DNA of 64,000 nt from Variovorax sp. J22P240 (GCF_030316855.1 NZ_JASZYR010000002.1:62001-126000); one strand, 5' to 3'; counted from the stretch's first letter, positions 9,815-19,809 are shown. Notes: a model not told the origin generated them from the letters alone. Program-made: numbers and translations.

Positions 9815-12066
9815 CCTCCACTCTCACACCACCCAAAGCCAGTCCCAGTTCGTTCGGCACGACGGACGAGGAGGATCTCAACCTCGGGCACTACCTCGAG
9901 GTCCTGACGGCGAACAAGTGGTTGATTGCTGCCGTCACCCTCGTCGTGTTCGCGATCGGCGTCGCCTATGCGTTGCTGCAGCGGCCGATCTACGAGGGGA
10001 ACCTTGTCGTCCAGGTCGAGGATACGGACGCCGGCGGCAAGGGCATCCTGAGCGAAGCCGGCGGGCTGGTCGACGTCAAGACACCCGCGAGCGCGGAGAT
10101 CGAGATTCTTCGTTCGCGCATGATCGCGGGCCAAGCGGTGGAGGCCACCAAGCTCTACATCACGGCCAATCCGCGCTACGTCCCGTACGTCGGCGGCTGG
10201 ATGGCGCGGCGCGCGACCGGCCTGTCGGACCCGGGCTTCCTGTGGCTCGACGGCTACGTGTCGGGCACGGAGCAGATCGCGGTGTCCGAATTCAACGTGC
10301 CTGTCCAAATGGAGGGTTCGCTCTTCATCGTGACCGCCCAGGAGGCCGGGAAGTACACGCTTTCGTCCCCGGGCCTGCCCGAGCCGCTGACCGGGACGGT
10401 TGGCACGCTCCTGAAGGCGAATGTCGGCAAGGGAAGCATCGAGCTGCTGGTGACCGAGCTCGCCGGCAAGCCGGGTGCGCAGTTCAACCTCGTGCGCTCC
10501 GCCAAGCTGCCGACCACTATCGCCCTGCAGTCCAGCCTCGCCCTGGCCGAGCGTGGCAAGGCGTCCGGCATCATCAGCGTGTCACTGCAGGACGGCGATC
10601 CCTACAAGCTCACACGCTTGCTGAACGCGGTCGGTGAGCAATACGTCAAGCAGAACATCGAGCGCAAGGCGGCAGAGGCGCAGAAGACCCTGGCGTTCCT
10701 CGACGTCCAGCTTCCGCAGTTCAAGCGCCAGGTGGAGGCCTCCGAGGACGCCTACAACCGCTTTCGCATGGAGAAGGGCACCGTGACCATCGGGGAGGAG
10801 GCCACGCTGGTCCTGGGGCAGGCAGTCGATCGCCAGACGAAGCTGCTCGAAGCCGAGCAACGCCGGCGCGAACTGGAAAGCCGGTTCACCGTGAATCACC
10901 CCACCATCCAGACCCTGGACTCGCAGATCGCCGCCCTGAAGGTGGACATGGGCGGCATCCAGGCGCGGATCAAGAACCTGCCCGCGCTTCAGCAGGAGGC
11001 TGTGCGCATGGAGCGCGACGTGAAGGTGAACACGGAGCTCTACCAGTCGCTGCTCAACAACGCGCTGCAACTGCGGCTGGTGAAGGAAGGCAAGGTCGGC
11101 AATGTCCGCGTGCTGGATGAAGCCATCCTTCCGACCTATCCCGTCAAGCCGAACCGGAAGGTCATCATCGGTGCCGCATTGGCCTTGGGCTTGTTCCTGG
11201 GCGTCGCCGCCGCCTTCCTGCGCAACGCCTTCGTCGAGCGGCGGCTCCGCGATCCGCACGAAGTCGAGGCCGAGAGTGGACTGCCGGTGTTCTCCACGAT
11301 CCCGTTGAGTGCGGCGCAGGACGCGATCTCCAAGCGACGACTCAGTGGCGCCACCGGCGTCAGGCTGCTGGCCATCGAGCATCCGGACGATCCCGCGGTG
11401 GAAAGCCTGCGAAGCCTGCGCACCGCGATGCAGTTCGCGATGCTGGAGTCTCCGAACAACCGCGTCCTGATCACCGGCCCCACGCCGGGCGTGGGCAAGA
11501 GCTTTGTGACGGCGAACTTCGCCGCGCTGATGGCGGCAGCCGGTCGGAAGACGCTGTTGATCGACGCCGACCTCCGGCGCGGCCACACGCACCAGTACTT
11601 CGGACTACAGCGCCATGGCGGCCTGTCCGAACTGATTGCGGGCAGCTTGACGGTGCAGCAGACCGTGCACCGCCAGGTGGTACCGAACCTGGATTTCCTG
11701 GCCACTGGCCAATTGCCTCCGAACCCTGCTGAACTGCTGGTGTCCGATTCGTTCAAGTCGGCACTGGAAAAGTTGTCCGCGCAGTACGACCTCGTCGTCA
11801 TCGATACCCCGCCGGTGCTGGTCGCTGCCGACACGAGCACCGTCGCGGCGCATGCGGGCACGGTGTTGCTGGTGGCGCGTGCGGATCTGTCGACCATGGG
11901 CGAACTGAAGGAAAGCACGCGGCGGCTCGTGATGAGCGGCAAGACGGCCACAGGCGTGCTGCTCAATGCGATGAACGTCGGGCGCCGCGCGTATGCGGCG
12001 TACAAGTACGGCCGTTATCGCTATACCAACTACAACTACGAGAGCATCCTGCCCGAAGAGCAATAG
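9811..12066 (+). CDS. wzc: Polysaccharide co-polymerase / BY-type tyrosine kinase (Wzc)
   Basis: Inner-membrane protein that sets chain length and autophosphorylates on tyrosine. In 751 residues it has an N-terminal Wzz domain with one helix near residues 35-55 and a second before the kinase (IIGAALALGLFLGVAAAFL), with a coiled-coil periplasmic part between. The cytoplasmic kinase has Walker A GPTPGVGKS (about residue 556), Walker A' LLIDADLRRG and Walker B VVIDTPPV. The C-terminus is a tyrosine cluster (YAAYKYGRYRYTNYNY), the autophosphorylation site. ATG 9811 is chosen from the overlap with wzb. Confidence 0.95.
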   Translation: MTSTLTPPKASPSSFGTTDEEDLNLGHYLEVLTANKWLIAAVTLVVFAIGVAYALLQRPIYEGNLVVQVEDTDAGGKGILSEAGGLVDVKTPASAEIEILRSRMIAGQAVEATKLYITANPRYVPYVGGWMARRATGLSDPGFLWLDGYVSGTEQIAVSEFNVPVQMEGSLFIVTAQEAGKYTLSSPGLPEPLTGTVGTLLKANVGKGSIELLVTELAGKPGAQFNLVRSAKLPTTIALQSSLALAERGKASGIISVSLQDGDPYKLTRLLNAVGEQYVKQNIERKAAEAQKTLAFLDVQLPQFKRQVEASEDAYNRFRMEKGTVTIGEEATLVLGQAVDRQTKLLEAEQRRRELESRFTVNHPTIQTLDSQIAALKVDMGGIQARIKNLPALQQEAVRMERDVKVNTELYQSLLNNALQLRLVKEGKVGNVRVLDEAILPTYPVKPNRKVIIGAALALGLFLGVAAAFLRNAFVERRLRDPHEVEAESGLPVFSTIPLSAAQDAISKRRLSGATGVRLLAIEHPDDPAVESLRSLRTAMQFAMLESPNNRVLITGPTPGVGKSFVTANFAALMAAAGRKTLLIDADLRRGHTHQYFGLQRHGGLSELIAGSLTVQQTVHRQVVPNLDFLATGQLPPNPAELLVSDSFKSALEKLSAQYDLVVIDTPPVLVAADTSTVAAHAGTVLLVARADLSTMGELKESTRRLVMSGKTATGVLLNAMNVGRRAYAAYKYGRYRYTNYNYESILPEEQ

Positions 12067-12071
12067 GCTCG

Positions 12072-12160
12072 CCCCCAGGCTTGCTCACTTCGTGTAGCCG
12101 CCCACCCCCTGCCGGGGGCAACAACAGCGGCCCGGCGGAGCCGGTTCCGCGGTGTCCACG
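12072..12160. repeat. Intergenic repeat element with GC-rich stem-loops between converging EPS operons
   Basis: The 100 nt between the wzc stop and the convergent glycosyltransferase stop hold a 24-nt segment (12072-12095) that recurs with 22 of 24 matches at 46382-46405. It is followed by a hairpin CCCCC-TGCC-GGGGG (12105-12118) and a CCGG-rich inverted segment. It may be a dispersed REP-like element that also works as a two-way terminator; the terminator role is inferred from position, and there is no U-tract. Confidence 0.5.
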
Positions 12161-12166
12161 AAGGGC

Positions 12167-13426
12167 TCACGAAGGGGCTTGGCTACGCCGGCCCTGGGGT
12201 TCCACTTGAGTGGTGCAGGCTTCCAGGTCGCGTTCGAACTGCGCTAGCACGGCGTTGCGATCGAAGCGTTCTTCGGCGTAGCTACGGGCCCGGGCTCCGA
12301 GGTCGCGGCGCAGGTCTGGCTGGGATGCCAGGGTCATGACGGCGCCGGCGAAGGCCTTGGCGTCGTCTGGGGGGACGGCGATGCCGCATTGGGCTGTGAC
12401 CTTGCCGAGTTCGGTTTCGGCGCGGGCGCCGGCGACGACCGGACGGCCGCTGCTCAGCATGCCGGTAAGCTTGGAGGGCATCACGAGGTCGGCGGCGTCG
12501 GCGCGCTGGGGCAAGAGATGAATGTCAGCAAGGCCCAGCAGGTCGCCCAGGCGGTCGACGGGTTGCAGGTCCAGAAAGCGCACGTTCGCAAGTCCCTCGC
12601 AGCGCTTCATCAGGTCGGCGCGGCCGGCGCCGTTGCCGCAGAAGACGAACTCAAGCTTCGGGTGGTCGCGAAGCATGAGGGCGGTCTCGGCCAGCAGTTC
12701 CAGACCCTGTTTCGCGCCCATGTTGCCGGAATAGAGGGCGACCACGGCGTCGGAAGCGATGCCGAGTTCAGCGCGATAGGGGCTGTCGGCGCGCAGCGGC
12801 TGGATGGCGGATACGTCGGCCCAGTTGGGCAGCGAGACCAGTCTGGCGTCCTCGGTGCCCTTGGTGCTGGCGCGTTCCATCATGCGCAGCGAGATGGTCG
12901 AGATGCGGTCGAAGCGGCGCATCAGGCCACGCTCGACGGCCGCGACGAGCGAACGCAGGCGCGCACCTTTGAGGAGGCCGAGTTCGAAGGCTGCATCCAC
13001 TTCATAGTCCTGGATGTGCAGCCATGCCTTGGCCGCACGCAGGCGCGCGAACGCGAGTGCGGCCGGCGAGCAGAACAAGGGCGGCTCGGTCACCCACACG
13101 ACGTCGGGCTTCCAACGCCATTGCGCGAGCAGCGCCGGGATGCTGGTCAGCGCGAAGCTGGCCAGATGGAGGAGGCGGCGGGCGCCCGTCACCTTGCGTG
13201 GCACCCACAGCGGCGTGCGGATCACAGCGGCGCCGTGCCATGTCTCGGTGGCGTAGCGCGAAGCGCTGTAGCCGGGCCAGACGGCCCAGTCCGGGTAGTA
13301 GGGCGGGGCGGTGACGACGCGCACCTCATGCCCCTGCGCGACCAGCCAGGCAACCATTTCGCCCGTGTACTTGCCGATGCCGGTGAGCTCTGGCGCGAAA
13401 TTGATTCCGTAGACGAGGAGCTTCAT
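12167..13426 (-). CDS. GT4-family glycosyltransferase, WcaI-like
   Basis: A 419-residue GT-B fold glycosyltransferase closest in look to WcaI of colanic acid synthesis: N-terminal LLVYGINFAPELTGIGKYTGEM, then TAPPYYPDW, LPNWADVS and ALYSGNMGAKQGLE, and the donor-binding region VMPSKLTGMLSSGRPVV. It would add a sugar to the lipid-linked repeat unit on the cytoplasmic face of the membrane. It is the last gene of the minus-strand EPS operon, and its start overlaps the end of the open frame of the gene before it by only a few bases. Donor and acceptor sugars cannot be read from the sequence. Confidence 0.88.
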   Translation of the reverse strand: MKLLVYGINFAPELTGIGKYTGEMVAWLVAQGHEVRVVTAPPYYPDWAVWPGYSASRYATETWHGAAVIRTPLWVPRKVTGARRLLHLASFALTSIPALLAQWRWKPDVVWVTEPPLFCSPAALAFARLRAAKAWLHIQDYEVDAAFELGLLKGARLRSLVAAVERGLMRRFDRISTISLRMMERASTKGTEDARLVSLPNWADVSAIQPLRADSPYRAELGIASDAVVALYSGNMGAKQGLELLAETALMLRDHPKLEFVFCGNGAGRADLMKRCEGLANVRFLDLQPVDRLGDLLGLADIHLLPQRADAADLVMPSKLTGMLSSGRPVVAGARAETELGKVTAQCGIAVPPDDAKAFAGAVMTLASQPDLRRDLGARARSYAEERFDRNAVLAQFERDLEACTTQVEPQGRRSQAPS

Positions 13427-13433
13427 GAGGCCT

Positions 13434-14654
13434 TCAGACAGTGTTGTGGCGCCGGCTCGGCGCGCTTTGCGGACCTTGAAGTGGGCCGAAGCGCGAGGCC
13501 CCGGGAGAATGGTCTCCGATGATCTGGACGAGTGTCTCGGCGACCTGCCTGACCTGAAAGCGATATTGAAAGCAGCGCAGCGCCGCGATGCGCAAGGCAG
13601 CTACTTCCGAACGCGGCAGCGCCAGCCAGCGTTGCAGGGTGTCGACGGTCGCTTCGAGCGTGTCGTCGCCGACCAGACCCGCGCCGTCTTCGGCGATCTC
13701 GCGCCAGATGTTCACTTTGTCGCTGATCAGGACCGGCTTGCCGCAGGCAAGCGCTTCCACCACGGCGATGCCGAAGTTTTCCTGGTGAGAGGGCAGGCAG
13801 AAGGCGTCGGCGGCGTAGAAGGCGCCCCATTTCATGTCGCCGGCCAGCATCCCCGTCCATGTGATGTGCGACGCGATGCCCAATTGCTCGGCGCGGCTCT
13901 TGAGCTGCTGCACGAGAGCTTCCTCGCCGGGGCCGGCCATCACGAGCCGCAGGTCCGGACTGTCACCCAGCACGCGGGCAAACGCTTCGACCAGCAGGTC
14001 GCCACCCTTCTTTTCGTGGACGCGGCCAAGATAGAGCAGCAGGCGCTTGTCCTTCAGCTCGGGGAACGCCGACAGGAAGGTAGACGCCAGTTCCCGCGCA
14101 TTCGATGGCGGAGATGAGGTGCCGTAGGAGCCCACGACTTCCCGCGCGCGATACAGCCAGAAGGATTGGCGCGCCAGTACGCGTTCCTCCTCGCAGGTGA
14201 AGATCACCGCGGCCGCATCGCGCAGAACCCGGTATTCGGCCCAGGGCCAGTACAGCCATTTCTTCAGGTGCTTGAGCGGATAGCGCCGCTTGAACCACGG
14301 ATCGAGCATCCCGTGCGTGTAGACGAAGTAGGGCGTGACGGACTGGCTCAGCGCCCGCCATGCGGCGAAGCCGGGGTACTGCCAGAGCCCGTTGACGATC
14401 ACGGCGTCATAGTCGGACGCATGCTCGCGCAGCCAGCCGACGACGTTCGCGTTGTAACGGTAGCTGGTGGACGATGGCCCCAGCGCATGCACCGGCGCCG
14501 GACAGTTGCGCACGAACTGCGCCGAGGGATCGTCCAGCGACAGCAGTTCGCTGCCGTGGCCGAGGTCGACGAGTGCTTCGTGGATTCTCAGGACGCCCTC
14601 GATGGGACCGCCTCCGCGGGGGTCGACCGACGTGATCAGGTGAAGGAGCCTCAC
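13434..14654 (-). CDS. GT4-family glycosyltransferase
   Basis: A 406-residue glycosyltransferase starting with GTG (RLLHLITSVDPRGGGPIEG), whose GTGA overlaps the stop of the upstream membrane protein. Visible family marks are YTHGMLDPWF, YLGRVHEKKGGDLLVEAF and the E-x7-E donor site LPSHQENFGIAVVEALACG. Such enzymes use nucleotide sugars with retention of configuration. The frame continues far upstream through other genes, so the start rests on the conserved N-terminus and on the 4-bp overlap. The exact linkage it makes is unknown. Confidence 0.88.
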   Translation of the reverse strand: MRLLHLITSVDPRGGGPIEGVLRIHEALVDLGHGSELLSLDDPSAQFVRNCPAPVHALGPSSTSYRYNANVVGWLREHASDYDAVIVNGLWQYPGFAAWRALSQSVTPYFVYTHGMLDPWFKRRYPLKHLKKWLYWPWAEYRVLRDAAAVIFTCEEERVLARQSFWLYRAREVVGSYGTSSPPSNARELASTFLSAFPELKDKRLLLYLGRVHEKKGGDLLVEAFARVLGDSPDLRLVMAGPGEEALVQQLKSRAEQLGIASHITWTGMLAGDMKWGAFYAADAFCLPSHQENFGIAVVEALACGKPVLISDKVNIWREIAEDGAGLVGDDTLEATVDTLQRWLALPRSEVAALRIAALRCFQYRFQVRQVAETLVQIIGDHSPGASRFGPLQGPQSAPSRRHNTV

Positions 14655-16000
14655 GGCGACGAGCTTCGAGGGGGGAAGAATTCCATCTTCGGGTACCTGA
14701 AGACGAGCAACCCGAAAGCCAGCATGAGGCCCAGCAGCCCATGCGCGGAGATCTGGCCCACCGCCGGCCAGGTAAGGATGGCCAGAGACACGGTCATCCA
14801 GAGCAGGATCGGGTACACGGAGCGCTGCTTGTAGGCGAGGCGTATGCTCTTGCCGACTCCGATGGCCAGGACCACGAGCTTGAGCGCCGTGAACAAGTAG
14901 CCGATCAGGCCACCTTCCAGCAGGATCCGGCTGGCCTCGACTTCGGCCAACGCAAAGTAGGTGGAGTCGCCCGTGCGCACATAGGTGGCCAGGTTGGAGC
15001 CCAGGCCGAGCCCGTATCCCAGCCACGTGATCATCTTGTAGGTGTAGGGCTCGCCGATGAAGATGTGGAGCATGCGCTCCCAGAAGTCCTCGACCTCCGA
15101 GGCCTGCTCGAACCGCTGTCCCGTGACTTCGATGGCGCCGCTGAACGCATAGAGGAGCAACGCCACCAGGATCATGCCGAAGAAGATGGCAATGGCCGCC
15201 CTGACCTTCCCCTTGCCCTTCGCGAGCCAGAGCCTTCCCGCAAAGTAGGTTGCCACCATCAGGCCCGAGTAGATGACCGCCGTGCGCGAGCCGCTGACCA
15301 CGCTGGCGATGATGAAGCACCCGAAGGCCGCCACCACGAACAGAAACTGCAGCCTGGTCCTCTTCCTTGCGCCAACGAGCGCGAAGACCAGAGGCGCCAC
15401 GAGCGCAATGAAGGTGGAGTAGCCAAGCGTGAAACTGAAAGTCCCTGTCGTGCGGACCACGCCGGCCACCGCGACGAAAACCCCTTCTTCGTCTCCGCCT
15501 TCCAACTGCGCATTGATGCGCGCGCCCGGCGGCGAAAAGTGCTGCACCACCGAGAGTGGCGCCATCACGAGGAGGGTGCCAACCGCCACCAGCATGGCCG
15601 CGCGGTAGTCGGCTTCGTTCATTGCCGCAGCCGCCGCAACGCCGAACCAGATATAGAGCAGCCAGAAGCGCAGGCCGATCAGCAGCACGGCCGGCGAACT
15701 CTCTCCGGCGACGAGTTGCAGAAGGCCCCATGCCACGACCACGCACGACCATGCGAGCAGCACCGTGGTGATGCGTTTCTGCCGCCGCAGGGCTCCGATG
15801 TTCCACGCGTAGAAGATCACGTAGATCGCGAGCAGATCGCGCACCAGGATCAGCGGCAATGTCGCCGACAAAAGCACCCACTTGCGGACCGCACCTTCCA
15901 GCACTACGAGCAGGAAGACCGCGATGAACGCATAGCCGGCACGGCTCAGCGAGGTGCGCTGGCTCAACGCGCGCGGAAATTGCGCCGCCGTGGTGCTCAT
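14651..16000 (-). CDS. O-antigen polymerase/ligase-like membrane protein (Wzy candidate)
   Basis: A 449-residue protein made mostly of hydrophobic helices (about ten to twelve by eye), with a large loop holding HFSPPGARINAQLEGGDEEG and the O-antigen-ligase-like pattern SGSRTAVIYSGL. In this locus, next to wza-wzb-wzc and an initiating transferase, it is the obvious candidate for the Wzy polymerase that joins repeat units in the periplasm. A ligase role cannot be excluded from sequence alone. It overlaps both neighbours by 4 bp. Confidence 0.78.
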   Translation of the reverse strand: MSTTAAQFPRALSQRTSLSRAGYAFIAVFLLVVLEGAVRKWVLLSATLPLILVRDLLAIYVIFYAWNIGALRRQKRITTVLLAWSCVVVAWGLLQLVAGESSPAVLLIGLRFWLLYIWFGVAAAAAMNEADYRAAMLVAVGTLLVMAPLSVVQHFSPPGARINAQLEGGDEEGVFVAVAGVVRTTGTFSFTLGYSTFIALVAPLVFALVGARKRTRLQFLFVVAAFGCFIIASVVSGSRTAVIYSGLMVATYFAGRLWLAKGKGKVRAAIAIFFGMILVALLLYAFSGAIEVTGQRFEQASEVEDFWERMLHIFIGEPYTYKMITWLGYGLGLGSNLATYVRTGDSTYFALAEVEASRILLEGGLIGYLFTALKLVVLAIGVGKSIRLAYKQRSVYPILLWMTVSLAILTWPAVGQISAHGLLGLMLAFGLLVFRYPKMEFFPPRSSSP

Positions 16001-17178
16001 TGCACGAACTCCTCCAGAAGGTGGCCCGCGCGAGAGCGGTAGTTGGCCCATGAAAAGGCCTGCCCCGACTGCATTGCGGCCGGTCGTGCCGCCTGCAGCA
16101 GTTGGGGATTCTGGATGAGATGGCGCACGGTGGCATAAAGCGCATCCGCGTCGGGCTCGACGATCCAGCCGCTTCCCGGGTAGGCCTCGACCATCGCCTT
16201 GGCACCGGTCTGCGTCGATACGATCGCCGGCGTGCCGCAGGCCATGGCTTCGGCGACGACCATGCCGAAGGAGTCGGACCGGGAGGGAAGCAGGAGGCAG
16301 TCCGCCTGGGCCAGCACCGAGTACAGCTCCTTCTGCGGCGCATTGGCCGTGTGGCGGGCGTTGGGCGTGGCCTCGACCGCGCTCAGCAAACTCGGCTCGC
16401 CGATGCCGCCCATGAACTCCAGGTCGTACGACAGGCCGTCGGCATGCAGGCGCTGGAACGCGTCGACGATCAGGTCGACCGATTTGCGATGGCACAGCGT
16501 GCCCGCGAACACGAATCGCGGGCTGCCCTGGGGCGGCTGCCAGGTCGGCATCTGGGGCGGCGGCTCCGCGCCCAGGAGCAAGGGGCGCAGCTTGTCGCGC
16601 GAGACGCCGTTCGACACGTAGCTTTCCGCCGCCAGCGGTGAGCAGGTGAGGATGAGGTCGGCCATCTCGACCTCTTCGTCCTTGCGCCGGTTGATCTCGG
16701 GCGTGTAGGGCGTGGTGCCTTGGCCGATCAGTTCGGCCGCCGACTGGTGGTGGAACGCCGCGGCATCCAGCACGCATCGCGCGCCGATCGCCTTGGCGGC
16801 CTTGAAGGTGTGGTACGCCGCGTTTTCATAGGCGACCACGACCTTCGGCTTGAACTGCAGGATTTGCCGTGCGGCCCACGCGTCGAACCAATGGAAGATG
16901 CGATGCGTCGTATCGGAGCTTGTCCGGCCATGGCTCATCGACCGCGCCACGCGCAACGCAAACTGGAAGCGCGCCGGATGACGGCGCAGTGTCTCGGGAA
17001 TGTCGACGTGGCGGAGCTTCTGGCGGTATCTGCCCGGCAGCCACCACGGGGGCGGCTCGCCTTGCGCGGTCACGGGCACGCCGGACCAGAAAGACTGCAG
17101 CAGCGACCTCTCATGGAGGGCCAGCGCGAGCTGGTGCGAATGCTGCAGCCCGGGATGGGTAACGAGGACGGATCTCAT
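15997..17178 (-). CDS. GT4-family glycosyltransferase
   Basis: A 393-residue GT-B glycosyltransferase: N-terminal SVLVTHPGLQHSHQLALAL, a middle segment FAGTLCHRKSVDLIVDAF, and donor-site sequence LPSRSDSFGMVVAEAMACGTPAI, where Asp replaces the first Glu of the usual E-x7-E motif. ATG 17178 overlaps the stop of the acetyltransferase gene by 4 bp, which favours it over start-like codons further upstream. It probably adds one sugar of the EPS repeat unit. Confidence 0.86.
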   Translation of the reverse strand: MRSVLVTHPGLQHSHQLALALHERSLLQSFWSGVPVTAQGEPPPWWLPGRYRQKLRHVDIPETLRRHPARFQFALRVARSMSHGRTSSDTTHRIFHWFDAWAARQILQFKPKVVVAYENAAYHTFKAAKAIGARCVLDAAAFHHQSAAELIGQGTTPYTPEINRRKDEEVEMADLILTCSPLAAESYVSNGVSRDKLRPLLLGAEPPPQMPTWQPPQGSPRFVFAGTLCHRKSVDLIVDAFQRLHADGLSYDLEFMGGIGEPSLLSAVEATPNARHTANAPQKELYSVLAQADCLLLPSRSDSFGMVVAEAMACGTPAIVSTQTGAKAMVEAYPGSGWIVEPDADALYATVRHLIQNPQLLQAARPAAMQSGQAFSWANYRSRAGHLLEEFVQ

Positions 17179-17837
17179 GGTCGTGGTCCTACGCCCGTCT
17201 CGCCCTGCAGCGGTGACGTCGCCGGTGCGGCAAGTTCCTTGTCGTGGCCGGTCCACGCCTCATAGGCGGGCAGCAGCGAAACGGGGTCGTAGCAAAGATT
17301 GGGTGGACGAGCGTTCAGCCGGATCGTCGCGGGATTGCCCGTGGCCACCGCGAGCGGGGGGACATCCTTCGCGACCACTGCGCCCGCGCCGACGACGGCG
17401 CCATAGCCGATCCTGACGCCAGGCAGGATCGTCGCGCCGACGGCGATCCATGCGTAGTCCTCGATGTGGATCGGCTTCTTAAAGAGCCGCCAGCCCGGGT
17501 CGCCGAGATGGTGGCTGGCGGTCAGGATGGTGACGCGGTCATTGATGACCACGCGCGAGCCGATGGTGACGGTGTCGAGCACGACGATCTCCGCCGAGCC
17601 TGAGATGAAGGTGTGCTCACCGACGCGCAGGTTCGAGGCCGGTCCCTTGAGATCGAAGCGGTCGAGGATGGACAGCGCCCCTACCTCGACTCCGCGCGCG
17701 CGAAAGTGGCGGCGATTCATCAGGATCTTGAGCAAGCCTTGCAAGTTCAGCGCCCGCTTCGCCCACACCACGAGCCAGCGCCGCGACCCTGGTTCGGGTC
17801 GCTCGCGCGAGGTCCAGAGAAAGCGGATGTCGTTCAC
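17175..17837 (-). CDS. Hexapeptide-repeat acyltransferase (WcaF/colanic acid acetyltransferase-like)
   Basis: A 220-residue left-handed beta-helix acyltransferase. The C-terminal half shows the hexapeptide pattern (IAVGATILPGVRIGYGAVVGAGAVVAKDV, read in pieces) with the likely catalytic His in TASHHLGDP, and ends in GNPATI as in WcaF-like enzymes. It probably acetylates a sugar of the EPS repeat using acetyl-CoA. It sits in a chain of 4-bp overlaps between two glycosyltransferase genes. The last ~20 residues are a proline-rich extension unlike the family. Confidence 0.85.
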   Translation of the reverse strand: MNDIRFLWTSRERPEPGSRRWLVVWAKRALNLQGLLKILMNRRHFRARGVEVGALSILDRFDLKGPASNLRVGEHTFISGSAEIVVLDTVTIGSRVVINDRVTILTASHHLGDPGWRLFKKPIHIEDYAWIAVGATILPGVRIGYGAVVGAGAVVAKDVPPLAVATGNPATIRLNARPPNLCYDPVSLLPAYEAWTGHDKELAAPATSPLQGETGVGPRP

Positions 17838-18847
17838 CTTCGAGCCTCGGAGATCAGCGTGCGAAGCGCGGTGACATGGGCATTCACGCAGTGTGGCTCA
17901 TACCATTGGCGCGCGGCGAGTCCGACGGAGCGCGAATCGATGTCGGACGCTTCCAACGCATCGAAACCGGCCGCGTAGTGGACGTTGGCCGTCAGGCCGT
18001 CGTGCGCCCCGTAGTCCTGCCAGAGCAGGATGGGGCAGATGCCATGGGCGCTGTATGCGGCGAAGACGCCGCTCTTGGAGACGTAGTCCGTCGGATACGA
18101 CAGGGCGCCATAGGTCGCGCTGGACAGTGCGCGGCTGACATCCTCGGCCGACAGCTTTCCATGCGTGACGACACCTTCCTGCGCGAGGCGCTGTGCCAGC
18201 ACGCCGTCGGACATGGCCGGCCCGATGTCGTGGATCTCGAGTCCTTTTCGCTTGGCGCAGCGGAAGATCTCGCCGTCGCCCCATTGATAGACATTGGCCC
18301 GCACCCCGGAGCTCCCGAAGACGACCAGCCGAGGTTCCCTGTCCAGATCGACCGCAGGAGGCTCGCCCACGTTGGAAAACACCGGAAGCACGCGATGAGG
18401 CGCGGCCTGGGATTGATTCAGCAGCCAACGGCCGGACTCTTCCCGATTGGTGAGCCAGAAATCGGAGAGCACGAGCAGTTGCTTGGCGATCCGCTTCTGA
18501 TAGCCGTTGAGCCAGAACGCCGAACCCAGCGGAGAACCTGCCGGCGCGAAGAGTTCGTGAAACACGATTCCGAAGGCCTTGAACTGGGTGCGCAGGCTGC
18601 GGACCTTCCGGACCAGCCAGACCGGCACGCCGCGCTTCTGGAATCCGTAGCCGCTGAAATGCAGCAGCAGGAAATCGCCGGACAGGGTCGAGGTGTCCGT
18701 CGTGGGCGTCAACTCCAGCAGCGGCGTGTGGAGCGGGCCTCCGACGGTCGTCGCGTAGTCCCGCACGCCGCCGGTGCCCGGCGGGATGAGGGAAATGGAG
18801 GCTGCGTGCATGCTCGACATCACGACGGGGAGGGGCGCGCCCCTCAA
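17834..18847 (-). CDS. Putative glycosyltransferase of the EPS operon, family uncertain
   Basis: The product (337 residues from TTG 18847) starts with a GT-like [15 protein letters not shown] near residue 20, followed by [16 protein letters not shown] and [17 protein letters not shown]. It lacks a clear E-x7-E donor motif, so the glycosyltransferase call leans on the N-terminus and on its place among EPS genes. The start is uncertain: TTG 18847 forms a TTGA overlap with fcl in keeping with the rest of the operon, while ATG 18820 or 18811 would also fit; none has a clear ribosome-binding site. Confidence 0.6.
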   Translation of the reverse strand: MRGAPLPVVMSSMHAASISLIPPGTGGVRDYATTVGGPLHTPLLELTPTTDTSTLSGDFLLLHFSGYGFQKRGVPVWLVRKVRSLRTQFKAFGIVFHELFAPAGSPLGSAFWLNGYQKRIAKQLLVLSDFWLTNREESGRWLLNQSQAAPHRVLPVFSNVGEPPAVDLDREPRLVVFGSSGVRANVYQWGDGEIFRCAKRKGLEIHDIGPAMSDGVLAQRLAQEGVVTHGKLSAEDVSRALSSATYGALSYPTDYVSKSGVFAAYSAHGICPILLWQDYGAHDGLTANVHYAAGFDALEASDIDSRSVGLAARQWYEPHCVNAHVTALRTLISEARR

Positions 18848-19809
18848 GCGACAAGTTCTTCGCTGCAGAAATCTTCGTACGCGAGCACAATTCCCGCGCG
18901 CAGGGAAACCCTCGGCTTCCAGCCGAGTTCGCGGATGCAGGAAATATCGAGCAGCTTGCGCGGCGCTCCGTCCGGCTTGCTGGTGTCGAAGTGGATCGCG
19001 CCGCGGTAGCCCACCACGTCGCTCACCGTCTGTGCAAGTTCGGCGATCGAAAGGTCTTCACCGCTGCCGACGTTGATGTGGCTGGCCATGACGTCCGTAT
19101 GGGCCGCATAGGTGTTCCGCGGAAGGTCCATGACGTGCACGCAGGCCCTTGCCATGTCGTCGACATAGAGGAACTCCCGCTTCGGTGAGCCCGTGCCCCA
19201 GATGACCACCGAGGGTGCGTCGCTGAGCTTCGCTTCGTGGAAGCGACGGATCATCGCCGGCAGCACGTGGCTGTTCTCGGGATGATAGTTGTCGCCCGGC
19301 CCATACAGATTGGTCGGCATCACGCTGCGGAAGTCGCAGCCGTACTGCCGGTTGTAGCTCTCGCAGAGCTTGATGCCGGCGATCTTCGCGACCGCATAGG
19401 GCTCGTTGGTGGGTTCCAGCTTGCCGGTCAGCAGCGCGTCTTCGGCCATGGGCTGCGGGGCCAGCCGCGGATAGATGCAGCTCGAACCCAGGAAGAGCAG
19501 CTTGCTCACGCCCGTGCGCCAGGACTCGTGGATCAGGTTCGCCTCGACCATCAGGTTCGAGTAGATGAACTCGGCCGGATAGCTGTTGTTGGCGTGAATG
19601 CCGCCCACTTTCGCGGCAGCCACATAGACCTCCTGGGGCCGTTCCTCGGCAAAGAAGGCGCGCACCTGGGCCTGGTCGGTCAGGTCGAGCTCCGCATGGG
19701 TCCTGGACACGATGTGGGTGTAACCCTTCTCGGCCAGGCACCGCACGATCGCGCTCCCAACCATGCCGCGGTGCCCCGCCACGAAGATTCGCTTCTGAAA
19801 CTCGTTCAT
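18844..19809 (-). CDS. fcl: GDP-L-fucose synthase
   Basis: Epimerises and reduces GDP-4-keto-6-deoxymannose to GDP-L-fucose with NADPH. The 321-residue short-chain dehydrogenase/reductase has the nucleotide-binding GHRGMVGSA at its N-terminus, the family's [10 protein letters not shown] segment, the catalytic YAVAK (Tyr-x3-Lys) and the substrate segment [18 protein letters not shown]. Its substrate is made by Gmd, but no gmd gene is present in the window. It lies between manC and the uncertain glycosyltransferase gene. Confidence 0.95.
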   Translation of the reverse strand: MNEFQKRIFVAGHRGMVGSAIVRCLAEKGYTHIVSRTHAELDLTDQAQVRAFFAEERPQEVYVAAAKVGGIHANNSYPAEFIYSNLMVEANLIHESWRTGVSKLLFLGSSCIYPRLAPQPMAEDALLTGKLEPTNEPYAVAKIAGIKLCESYNRQYGCDFRSVMPTNLYGPGDNYHPENSHVLPAMIRRFHEAKLSDAPSVVIWGTGSPKREFLYVDDMARACVHVMDLPRNTYAAHTDVMASHINVGSGEDLSIAELAQTVSDVVGYRGAIHFDTSKPDGAPRKLLDISCIRELGWKPRVSLRAGIVLAYEDFCSEELVA

